Assembly (NCBI GenBank): GCA_003482405.1
Contig: DMZB01000240.1
Span: forward strand, 1 to 5,101
DNA: 5,101 nt
Source: Lactobacillus sp.
GTDB taxonomy: Bacteria; Bacillota; Bacilli; Lactobacillales; Lactobacillaceae
Direction of reading: 5' to 3'
Shown here: in pieces, positions 1 through 4,632 of the stretch
Position numbering within the stretch: the first letter of the stretch is position 1
Layout of the letters: every line of letters starts with the position of its first letter
Notes under the pieces: generated by a model
The model's input: only the letters and a program-made list of their open reading frames with translations
The model's database searches: none
What the model was told of the DNA's origin: nothing
Program-made: the position numbers and the translations under genes

Positions 1-1
1 C

Positions 2-313
2 AGCATTATTGAGGGGCATATGATGCCTGATCACGTTCACTTATTAGTGAGCATTCCGCCCAAGTTAAGTGTCTCCAGCTTTATGGGGTATTTAAAAGGG
101 AAAAGTGCCTTAATGATGTTCGATCAGCGTGCCAATTTAAAGTATAAATTTGGTAATCGACATTTTTGGTCAGAAGGATATTATGTCAGTACGGTGGGCT
201 TAAACGAAACCACGATCAAACGATATATCAGAGACCAAGAAAAACATGATCGTGCCATCGATAAATTAAGCGTGAAGGAATATGAAGACCCTTTTAAGGG
301 TTCAGGTAGGTAA
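2..313 (+). CDS. tnpA: IS200/IS605 family transposase TnpA, 5'-truncated by the window edge
   Basis: This is the C-terminal 103 codons of a Y1 (HUH) single-strand transposase, which cuts and joins the hairpin ends of the element. The frame is open from position 2, and the ATG at 20 is internal: upstream codons read SIIEGH before MMPDHVHLL, the normal family sequence. The metal-binding HUH motif is the HVH in PDHVHLLVSIPPK (codons about 32-40). The phrase FWSEGYYVSTVG is typical of the family. The catalytic tyrosine is inferred to be the Tyr of RYIRDQ (codon 224-226), with the conserved Gln four residues later. The family is about 150 residues long, so about 45-50 N-terminal residues are missing, only because of the window edge. 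The visible part has no frameshift and ends with TAA at 311-313. The element could be active. Confidence 0.9.
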   Translation, partial: SIIEGHMMPDHVHLLVSIPPKLSVSSFMGYLKGKSALMMFDQRANLKYKFGNRHFWSEGYYVSTVGLNETTIKRYIRDQEKHDRAIDKLSVKEYEDPFKGSGR

Positions 314-321
314 TACAAAGG

Positions 322-449
322 CCGCTTAAAGCGGTAGCAAAAGTGACAAATGCAGTTTGGCTTTTTGACAAAAAAGCCAGCGCCTTGAGACGCTGGCCGG
401 TACATAGGGCTTATAGCCCGTGAGCAAACCACCCGTTTGACGGGTGGTT
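322..449. repeat. Cluster of five inverted repeats at the IS200-type right end
   Basis: Five perfect inverted repeats follow the tnpA stop. They are CCGCTT/AAGCGG (322-334, 1-nt centre), GGCTTTTT/AAAAAGCC (359-378, 4-nt loop), GCCAGCG/CGCTGGC (376-397, 8-nt loop), GGGCT/AGCCC (407-419, 3-nt loop) and AACCACCCGT/ACGGGTGGTT (427-449, 3-nt loop). The last has 10-bp arms and is the best candidate for the hairpin recognised by TnpA at the right end. The second and third share bases 376-378, so they cannot both form fully. As RNA, these structures may also block transcription that enters the element from outside, a property known for IS200. That role is inference here. Confidence 0.7.
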
Positions 450-541
450 ATGATTGGACACAGATTTCAGAGAAGCGGCGCGCGTTATTGAAGACATTGT
501 TCGTTTTAAGCTAAGTGAGGGCACAAATGCCTTTTTCTTAT

Positions 542-560
542 TTAAATGATTATCAATAAC
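542..560 (-). promoter_or_regulatory. Fur-box-like metal-regulator site upstream of mntH
   Basis: Read on the minus strand, the stretch is GTTATTGATAATCATTTAA. By eye it matches the classical 19-bp Fur box at about 14 positions, including the complete central GATAATCATT. Fur-family regulators (Fur, Zur, PerR, Mur) bind such sites and control metal transport genes. It lies about 300 bases upstream of the mntH start, far for direct repression unless the promoter is also distant. AT-rich DNA gives such matches by chance, so this is only a candidate. I see no clear MntR (DtxR-family) operator. Confidence 0.3.
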
Positions 561-605
561 AATTAAAAAAGTTTTATGTAAACACTTCCAAATGGGCTTT
601 TTAGC

Positions 606-636
606 TTGTAATTTGGGCAGTTTCGGCACATAGTAT
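606..636 (+). promoter_or_regulatory. Weak candidate promoter for the mntH transcript
   Basis: TTGTAA at 606-611 could be a -35 element and TAGTAT at 631-636 a -10 element. The 19-base spacer is longer than optimal. If used, transcription would start near 643 and leave a 5' leader of about 220 bases before mntH. No better pair is visible between the IS element and mntH, and a promoter further upstream cannot be excluded. Confidence 0.25.
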
Positions 637-708
637 ACGTGGTCTTAAGAAGGGACTAATATTTCGCAAAGACGGAGTGATTGTAGCGAATTTAAGTGAA
701 TAAATTGA

Positions 709-903
709 ATGCGTAACAGTCCGATGTTACGTCGAATTAGCAAAAAGCTAACCAGTGTTCATGGTGAACAGCCTGATGTGTTTTTTGATGACGCGACGCT
801 AGCGACCATCTTTGAAGGATTAGACCTGAGCAATCAGGGATCAAAACGGAAAAGAGGGCACGAAAATGAGCAAAAAGCACGAAAAGAAAGAAAATTTAGA
901 TGA
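709..903 (+). CDS. Doubtful 64-codon ORF overlapping the mntH start
   Basis: The frame opens at ATG 709, with an in-frame stop directly before it and a second ATG at 724. It ends at 901-903, overlapping the first 38 bases of mntH in another frame. Neither ATG has a recognisable ribosome binding site. The product would be hydrophilic, with a short acidic/hydrophobic middle ([17 protein letters not shown]) and a very basic tail that simply reads the mntH ribosome binding site and start in another frame. I do not recognise a family. It may be a leader peptide whose translation affects mntH, or no gene at all: the same DNA is full of small inverted repeats, which suits an untranslated structured leader equally well. 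Confidence 0.2.
   Translation: MRNSPMLRRISKKLTSVHGEQPDVFFDDATLATIFEGLDLSNQGSKRKRGHENEQKARKERKFR
712..838. repeat. Run of five small inverted repeats in the mntH leader
   Basis: Five perfect short inverted repeats follow one another: CGTAAC/GTTACG (712-731, 8-nt loop), TTAGC/GCTAA (737-751, loop of five A), TGTTCA/TGAACA (756-770, 3-nt loop), the palindrome CGCTAGCG (797-804) and CCTGA/TCAGG (825-838, 4-nt loop). The last ends 27 bases before the mntH ATG. No T-run follows it, so it is not an intrinsic terminator, and I do not recognise a known metal riboswitch such as yybP-ykoY. A structured leader is possible, but each stem is short enough to occur by chance. Confidence 0.35.
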
Positions 904-2281
904 CACACTGGTCGCTGACCAGAAGCAAGCCAAGAAGAAGCATTTTGTTAATACGACTGGTGGTAATTCGAAAAGTTTGGATGAAGTTAACGGTTCCATT
1001 TTGGTGCCGCAACACGCCGGTTATTTTAGAACTTTGCTTGCGTATACTGGTCCGGGTGCACTGATTGCGGTCGGCTACATGGATCCCGGTAACTGGATTA
1101 CCTCGATTGCCGGTGGTGCGCAATATAAATACGCACTGATTAGTGTGATCCTGCTATCAAGTTTGATTGCGATGTTGCTCCAAGCAATGTCGGCAAGATT
1201 GGGTATCGTCACTGGGAAAGACCTCGCACAGATGACGCGTGAGCGAACCTCCCGAGGAATGGGAATTTTTCTCTGGGTTATCACTGAACTCGCGATTATG
1301 GCGACAGATGTGGCCGAAATCATTGGGTCTGGGATTGCGCTTGAGTTGTTGTTTGGCTTTCCACTGATCGTTGGGTTAATTATTACAGCGTTTGACGTGC
1401 TATTATTACTGGTTTTGATGAAAATGGGCTTTAGAAAGATTGAAGCCATTGTCGCGACACTGGTGGCTGTCATTTTGTTTGTCTTCTTGTATGAAGTCAT
1501 CTTGGCACGACCAGACGTCCCTCAGATTTTTGCTGGCTTTGTACCACACCCAGGACGATTGCTAACGCATAAGCCAATGCTTTACCTTGCACTCGGTATT
1601 GTTGGTGCGACGGTTATGCCACATGACTTATACCTTGGTTCGTCAATTTCACAAACGCGGGCGTTGGATCGTGAAGATCGTGCTAGCGTTAAAAAGGCCA
1701 TTCGGTTCACAGTTGCTGATTCAAACATTCAGCTGACGGTTGCGTTTGTCGTTAACTGTCTACTGCTGATTTTGGGCGCGGCCTTGTTCTACGGCACAAA
1801 TAGTGATCTAGGTCGGTTCGTCGATTTGTTTAACGCACTGAGTAATTCAAAAATCGTTGGTGCCATCGCGAGTCCGTTGTTAAGTATGCTGTTTGCTATC
1901 GCACTGCTGGCTTCTGGTCAAAGTTCCACAATCACTGGAACATTGGCTGGGCAAATCATTATGGAAGGGTTCATCCACTTGCGTATTCCATTGTGGGCAC
2001 AACGCCTGATTACACGATTGATGTCCATCACACCGGTGTTGATCTTTGCGTTTATCTATCATGGTAACGAGGCTAAGATTGAAGGCCTCCTGACCGGATC
2101 GCAGGTTTTCCTGAGTGTTGCTTTGCCGTTCGCTATGATTCCACTGGTCTTGTTCACAAGTAACAAAGAACTGATGGGTGAGTTTACCAACAAACCATGG
2201 GTTAAATGGACGGCTTGGTTGGTTACCGCTATTTTGATCGTTTTGAATCTGTGGCTGATTGTTGGGGTATTCACCGGCTGA
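866..2281 (+). CDS. mntH: NRAMP family divalent metal (Mn2+) transporter MntH
   Basis: This is an integral membrane, proton-coupled importer of Mn2+ and related divalent metals (Fe2+, Cd2+). The 471 residues carry the full NRAMP signature set: DPGN at 73-76 in TM1 (GYMDPGNW), which supplies the Asp and Asn metal ligands; DVAEIIG at 148-154 in TM3; MPH at 251-253 in TM6, where the Met is a metal ligand that favours transition metals; and the conserved [13 protein letters not shown] at 351-363. About 11 hydrophobic segments follow a hydrophilic, lysine-rich cytoplasmic N-terminus of about 55 residues. DPGN sits about 39 residues later than in E. coli MntH, so this is the longer form also seen in lactobacilli, where such proteins include the hop-resistance transporter HitA. 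The start ATG has AGAGGG at 853-858, seven bases upstream. The gene stands alone, followed by a strong terminator. Mn2+ specificity is inferred from the family. No defects are seen. Confidence 0.93.
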   Translation: MSKKHEKKENLDDTLVADQKQAKKKHFVNTTGGNSKSLDEVNGSILVPQHAGYFRTLLAYTGPGALIAVGYMDPGNWITSIAGGAQYKYALISVILLSSLIAMLLQAMSARLGIVTGKDLAQMTRERTSRGMGIFLWVITELAIMATDVAEIIGSGIALELLFGFPLIVGLIITAFDVLLLLVLMKMGFRKIEAIVATLVAVILFVFLYEVILARPDVPQIFAGFVPHPGRLLTHKPMLYLALGIVGATVMPHDLYLGSSISQTRALDREDRASVKKAIRFTVADSNIQLTVAFVVNCLLLILGAALFYGTNSDLGRFVDLFNALSNSKIVGAIASPLLSMLFAIALLASGQSSTITGTLAGQIIMEGFIHLRIPLWAQRLITRLMSITPVLIFAFIYHGNEAKIEGLLTGSQVFLSVALPFAMIPLVLFTSNKELMGEFTNKPWVKWTAWLVTAILIVLNLWLIVGVFTG

Positions 2282-2303
2282 TGCAACATGGATACAGGCG
2301 CAT

Positions 2304-2350
2304 AAAAGTTTCAAATTGACTGATTCTTTAAGTCGATTTGAAACTTTTTT
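2304..2350 (+). terminator. Rho-independent terminator of mntH
   Basis: Arms 2304-2321 (AAAAGTTTCAAATTGACT) and 2331-2348 form an 18-bp stem with a single T-G wobble and a 9-nt loop, ending in a T-run to 2350. The stem begins 23 bases after the mntH stop. The left arm begins with AAAA, so the hairpin could also work in the other direction, but no gene converges on it here. Confidence 0.92.
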
Positions 2351-2434
2351 GGTGCTTTTTCCGGCAGGCTATCATTTTTTGCGAATGACAACTGCACCTT
2401 AGTAGATGAACTTTTAATCGCTCACAAGGTCAAT

Positions 2435-2464
2435 TTGAAACCGAAATATCGAGTTTAGTATACT
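2435..2464 (+). promoter_or_regulatory. Sigma-A type promoter of the broken acetyltransferase gene
   Basis: TTGAAA at 2435-2440 and TATACT at 2459-2464 are near-consensus -35 and -10 elements with an 18-base spacer. Transcription would start near 2471, about 27 bases before the ATG at 2498. The promoter appears intact although the gene it drives is not. Confidence 0.65.
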
Positions 2465-2497
2465 GGAATAAAAAGTGTATCTAACGAGGGAGTAGCA

Positions 2498-2723
2498 ATG
2501 GAAAAATTAACTGTGCGAGAAAAAATGCGTCAGGGACGGCCTTACTTTGATGACGAGGAGACTGAAGCGCAACGCCAAGCGGTTCGCGAAATGTTGATTG
2601 TGACTGCCCAAACGTCAGATAACGCCGTTCGTCAACAAGCGTATCAAAACCTCATTTTTTAAACTGGCCGTGATTGCGGGCAACCCGGCTCAGGTGATTA
2701 AGGTATTATCACCTAAAGCGTAG
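2498..2723 (+). pseudogene. Sugar O-acetyltransferase (maltose/galactoside acetyltransferase family), internal deletion remnant
   Basis: Intact members (about 185-200 residues) acetylate sugars with acetyl-CoA through a left-handed beta-helix of hexapeptide repeats. Two ends of such a gene survive. From ATG 2498 a 54-codon frame ends at TAA 2660-2662 and matches the N-terminal Mac domain: REKMRQGRPY, then an Arg/Gln/Glu-rich helix, ending RQQAYQNLIF, in the same order as E. coli Maa (EKEKMIAGELY ... LRQQILADLF). From 2664, in another frame, the codons read LAVIAGNPAQVIKVLSPKA and stop at TAG 2721-2723, the standard C-terminus of the family (Maa: VVVGGNPARIIKKL). About 115 residues, including the whole catalytic beta-helix, are missing. 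The junction lies around the T6 run at 2655-2660. The ribosome binding site GAGGGAG (2486-2492) and the promoter are intact, so a 54-residue Mac-only peptide could still be made, but acetyltransferase activity is not possible. Confidence 0.85.
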
Positions 2724-2752
2724 CTGGGACTTTCCTTCATAAGGCACAAACG

Positions 2753-2781
2753 TGGACGTAAGCTGACCGCCGTGTTATGAT
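2753..2781 (+). promoter_or_regulatory. Promoter of ssrA
   Basis: TGGACG at 2753-2758 (4 of 6 to consensus) and TATGAT at 2776-2781 (5 of 6) are separated by 17 bases. The start point would be near 2788, leaving about 10 bases before the mature tmRNA 5' end at 2798 for RNase P to remove. Confidence 0.65.
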
Positions 2782-2797
2782 GTTTTTGCACCTTTTT

Positions 2798-3161
2798 GGG
2801 GGTGTTCTGGATTCGACAGGTATAGGTCGAGCCTGAACTGCGCTTCGTGAGTTGCGTTCACGTAAAAAACGCTAAACTTTTTTATCTGCAAAAGATAATA
2901 ACTCTTACGCTTTAGCTGCTTAATTGTAGCTTAGTGTAGATCCGTCCGCTGCGGCCCAGGTGGCGGAGTGCGGGTCTCAAAAATTTGGGCTACGCTGCAA
3001 GTTCACGTCTGAAGCAAGCAGAAGAGATTAATCAGACTTAGCTAGCCACGGTTGCCTTGTCAAACGGCGTTTTGGTTAGTGAAATTTAAATGGTTTGACT
3101 ATGAGCGTAGATGTTCGGGTGGCGATATGCTTGGACGCGGGTTCGATCCCCGCCACCTCCA
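2798..3161 (+). ncRNA. ssrA: tmRNA (transfer-messenger RNA)
   Basis: tmRNA rescues ribosomes stalled on mRNAs without stop codons. It is charged with alanine, enters with SmpB, and adds a degradation tag. The 5' end GGGGGTG (2798-2804) pairs with CACCTCC (3154-3160) as the acceptor stem. The conserved TTCTGGATTCGACAGG follows the 5' end. The T arm is GCGGG-TTCGATC-CCCGC at 3137-3153. A3161 is the discriminator base. The following bases are TCA, not CCA, so the CCA end must be added by the CCA-adding enzyme. The tag frame lies at 2888-2923. The mature length of about 364 nt is normal for a one-piece tmRNA. The gene has its own promoter and terminator. smpB is not adjacent in this window. Confidence 0.97.
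2888..2923 (+). other. tmRNA tag-peptide reading frame, AKDNNSYALAA
   Basis: The resume codon is GCA at 2888-2890 and the frame ends at TAA 2921-2923, giving A-KDNNSYALAA. The C-terminal ALAA is the signal recognised by ClpXP and related proteases. From memory, most lactobacilli carry forms such as AKNNNNSYALAA or AKNENSYALAA. Here an Asp follows Lys and the tag has 11 residues. Confidence 0.92.
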
Positions 3162-3201
3162 TCAACTATACAGAACATTCAGCAGTGGCTGTTTGTAACA
3201 G

Positions 3202-3237
3202 AAATCATTCTGACTTTCGGGTCAGGATGATTTTTTT
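3202..3237 (+). terminator. Rho-independent terminator of ssrA
   Basis: Arms AAATCATTCTGAC (3202-3214) and GTCAGGATGATTT (3221-3233) form a 13-bp stem with one T-G wobble and a 6-base loop, followed by T's to 3237. It lies 40 bases after the tmRNA 3' end, so the primary transcript carries a 3' trailer that must be trimmed. Confidence 0.92.
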
Positions 3238-3471
3238 GTGAGAATTTTTAAATTCTCCTGGACTGCATCGTAAACGTGACACTAGAATTGCAATAAGCAG
3301 GCACGTTTATTAACATGCTAAAAATATAATCCAATTTATTAATTCATGAAAACTTTTTTCGCTGAAAGATTTCACACAGTGGACTAGTCCACAATGTGAT
3401 AACCCGTGTGGATTAAGACGTTTGCTGGCTGGAAACGGTGTCAGAAAAATAGAAAAAATGGGCAAAAGGGG
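3238..3471. other. AT-rich intergenic region upstream of the glucokinase promoter
   Basis: No supported gene is present. It holds an AT-rich inverted repeat GAGAATTT/AAATTCTC (3240-3257), a wider perfect inverted repeat TAAACGTG (3271-3278) / CACGTTTA (3302-3309) with a 23-base centre, a consensus TATAAT (3325-3330) without a convincing -35, and the nested palindrome at 3372-3399. With the promoter and leader to 3555 it gives the glucokinase gene an upstream region of about 320 bases, large for a housekeeping gene. Confidence 0.6.
3372..3399. repeat. Nested 28-bp palindrome, possible operator
   Basis: The core GTGGACTAGTCCAC (3379-3392) is a perfect 14-bp palindrome. Two unpaired bases on each side separate it from outer arms TCACA (3372-3376) and TGTGA (3395-3399), which are also complementary. 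Such two-tier symmetry fits a dimeric or paired repressor site, or a stem with an internal loop if transcribed. It lies about 73 bases before the candidate -35 of the glucokinase gene. No T-run follows, so it is not an intrinsic terminator. The binding protein is unknown. Confidence 0.5.
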
Positions 3472-3500
3472 TTGTAAAAACGCTTTCATTGTAAGAGAAT
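3472..3500 (+). promoter_or_regulatory. Candidate promoter of the glucokinase-glcU operon
   Basis: TTGTAA (3472-3477, 4 of 6) and GAGAAT (3495-3500, 4 of 6) are spaced by 17 bases. The start would be near 3507, giving a leader of about 50 bases. The motifs are moderate in quality. The overlap with a cre-like site supports the location. Confidence 0.45.
3475..3488. promoter_or_regulatory. cre site (CcpA catabolite control), candidate
   Basis: TAAAAACGCTTTCA differs at one defined position from the consensus TGNAANCGNWNNCA. On the minus strand the half-site TGAAAGCG is perfect. It overlaps the -35 end and spacer of the candidate promoter, a position where CcpA-HPr(Ser-P) normally represses. 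This would lower glucokinase and permease expression when fructose-1,6-bisphosphate is high. Confidence 0.6.
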
Positions 3501-3555
3501 AAACCGTAAACCTTTTACACATTTAGACGTTAAAAGAGAATTGAGGAGAAATTTC

Positions 3556-4581
3556 ATGGCTAAGAAGAAGTTAATCGGTGTGGACCTTGGTGGGACCACA
3601 ATTAAGTTTGCAATTTTAACGTTAGACGGCGAGGTTCAACAAAAGTGGAGTGTCCCGACCAATATTCTTGATGAGGGTTCACACATTATTCCTGACATTG
3701 TGCAGTCGATTAATCACCATCTAGATTTGTATAAGATGAGTGCCAGCGACTTTACGGGAATTGGCATGGGTACACCGGGGACGGTAGACTTGGCTAATGG
3801 CACGGTTACTGCTGCCTATAACCTGAACTGGAAGACGACTCAGAATGCGAAAGAGCTGATTGAAGCCGGCACGCACATGAAGTTTGCACTAGATAACGAT
3901 GCCAACGTCGCTGCGTTAGGTGAACGTTGGAAGGGTGCTGGTAACAACGAGCCCGATGTTGATTTCATCACACTTGGCACTGGTGTCGGTGGCGGAATCA
4001 TTGCAAGCGGCCGTTTGCAGCACGGTGTCAATGGTGCCGGTGGTGAAATCGGTCACGTAACGGTGCAACCTGGCGGCTACTTATGCACCTGTGGCAAACA
4101 CGGTTGTTTGGAAACCTATGCGTCAGCGACTGGGGTCGTTCATTTGGCTCACGACTTTGCTGAAGAGTATGCCGGCAATTCTAAACTTAAAAAGATGGTC
4201 GATAATGGTGACGAGATCACGTCTAAGATTGTCTTTGACCTTGCTAAACAAGGCGACTTCTTGGCTAACGAAGTCACAAATAAAGTGGGTCAGTACCTGG
4301 GCTTGGCAGTTGCCAACATGGCAAACATTCTGAACCCTAGTTATGTAGTCATCGGTGGCGGTGTTTCGGCAGCCGGTCAGTTCTTACTCGACTTGGTTGA
4401 CAAAACATTCCAGCAAGAAGCATTTTCTACGGTTCGCGCATCAACGACTTTGAAACTCGCAAAGTTAGGTAACGATGCTGGCGTCATCGGTGCTTCATCA
4501 TTGGCATTACGTTTTGCAGACGATGCTGATTTGAGTGAGGCAGCTAAGGTGGCCAATGTCGCCGCAACAGTTGCAGAATAA
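3556..4581 (+). CDS. glcK: Glucokinase, ROK family
   Basis: This cytoplasmic enzyme transfers phosphate from ATP to free glucose, giving glucose-6-phosphate. The 341 residues show the ROK features in order: the phosphate-binding loop GVDLGGTTIK (8-17); GMGTPGTVD (70-78); LDNDANVAALGE (112-123), with the catalytic Asp at 115; the GTGVGGGI loop (141-148); the sugar-binding GAGGEIGH (160-167), with Glu164 and His167; the zinc site CTCGKHGCLE (177-186), whose Cys177, Cys179 and Cys184 join His167; and VIGGGVSAAG (265-274). The zinc motif is typical of bacterial ROK glucokinases. ATG 3556 is chosen because GAGGAG (3543-3548) lies seven bases upstream. The in-frame TTG at 3541 would place that ribosome binding site inside the gene. 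A ROK repressor is unlikely because there is no N-terminal helix-turn-helix. The alanine-rich tail after about residue 320 looks species-specific. A GlcU-type permease gene follows, which supports glucose as substrate. Confidence 0.93.
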   Translation: MAKKKLIGVDLGGTTIKFAILTLDGEVQQKWSVPTNILDEGSHIIPDIVQSINHHLDLYKMSASDFTGIGMGTPGTVDLANGTVTAAYNLNWKTTQNAKELIEAGTHMKFALDNDANVAALGERWKGAGNNEPDVDFITLGTGVGGGIIASGRLQHGVNGAGGEIGHVTVQPGGYLCTCGKHGCLETYASATGVVHLAHDFAEEYAGNSKLKKMVDNGDEITSKIVFDLAKQGDFLANEVTNKVGQYLGLAVANMANILNPSYVVIGGGVSAAGQFLLDLVDKTFQQEAFSTVRASTTLKLAKLGNDAGVIGASSLALRFADDADLSEAAKVANVAATVAE

Positions 4582-4632
4582 TTGAATAAACTAGACAACG
4601 AAGAGATTGAGAGAATTGGAGATTTTTGACTC

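Larger units (their letters stand above)
1..456 (+). mobile_element. IS200/IS605-family insertion sequence, right-hand part
   Basis: The element enters the window already inside its transposase gene and ends after a set of palindromes that are typical of the right end of IS200-like elements. These elements move as single-stranded DNA through a Y1 HUH transposase. They have subterminal hairpins instead of terminal inverted repeats and make no target duplication, so the exact boundary cannot be read from flanking repeats. The last perfect hairpin ends at 449, and I place the end a few bases later by inference. No tnpB reading frame follows tnpA here, which fits the tnpA-only IS200 type. The left end lies outside the window. 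Confidence 0.8.
457..708. other. Intergenic region between the IS element and the mntH leader
   Basis: No convincing gene is present. One frame is open from TTG 454 to TGA 547-549 and reads like a protein tail (REAARVIEDIVRFKLSEGT), but it has no clear start or ribosome binding site. It could be a remnant of a gene disrupted when the IS element arrived, or chance. The rest is AT-rich. It holds a Fur-box-like stretch (542-560), a cre-like sequence with a non-consensus centre (577-590) and a weak promoter-like pair (606-636). If these act at all, they would act on mntH downstream. Confidence 0.5.

Noticed and set aside
411..629. 72-codon minus-strand frame across the IS right end
   Set aside because: It runs through the right-end hairpin and the AT-rich flank, with no family resemblance and no ribosome binding site.
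1075..1500. 141-codon minus-strand frame opposite mntH
   Set aside because: It is the reverse-complement shadow of conserved transmembrane segments of mntH and has no start signals of its own.
1880..2314. 144-codon minus-strand frame opposite the end of mntH
   Set aside because: It lies antisense to a clear NRAMP gene, starts inside the terminator stem, and its composition mirrors the codon use of mntH.
3240..3257. GAGAATTT/AAATTCTC as a second terminator after ssrA
   Set aside because: The stem is AT-rich with only a 2-base loop and no T-run after it. The terminator directly upstream already explains ssrA termination.
3325..3330. Perfect TATAAT as an extra promoter
   Set aside because: No acceptable -35 lies at 16-18 bases upstream and the region is very AT-rich, so a chance match is likely.
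3310..3522. 70-codon minus-strand frame in the ssrA-glcK intergenic region
   Set aside because: It has no ribosome binding site, covers the cre site, promoter and palindrome, and shows no recognisable protein features. It is best read as chance openness in regulatory DNA.
3541..3555. TTG at 3541 as the glucokinase start
   Set aside because: The GAGGAG ribosome binding site lies inside this extension at ideal distance from ATG 3556, and the resulting MAKKKLIGVDLGG is the normal ROK N-terminus.
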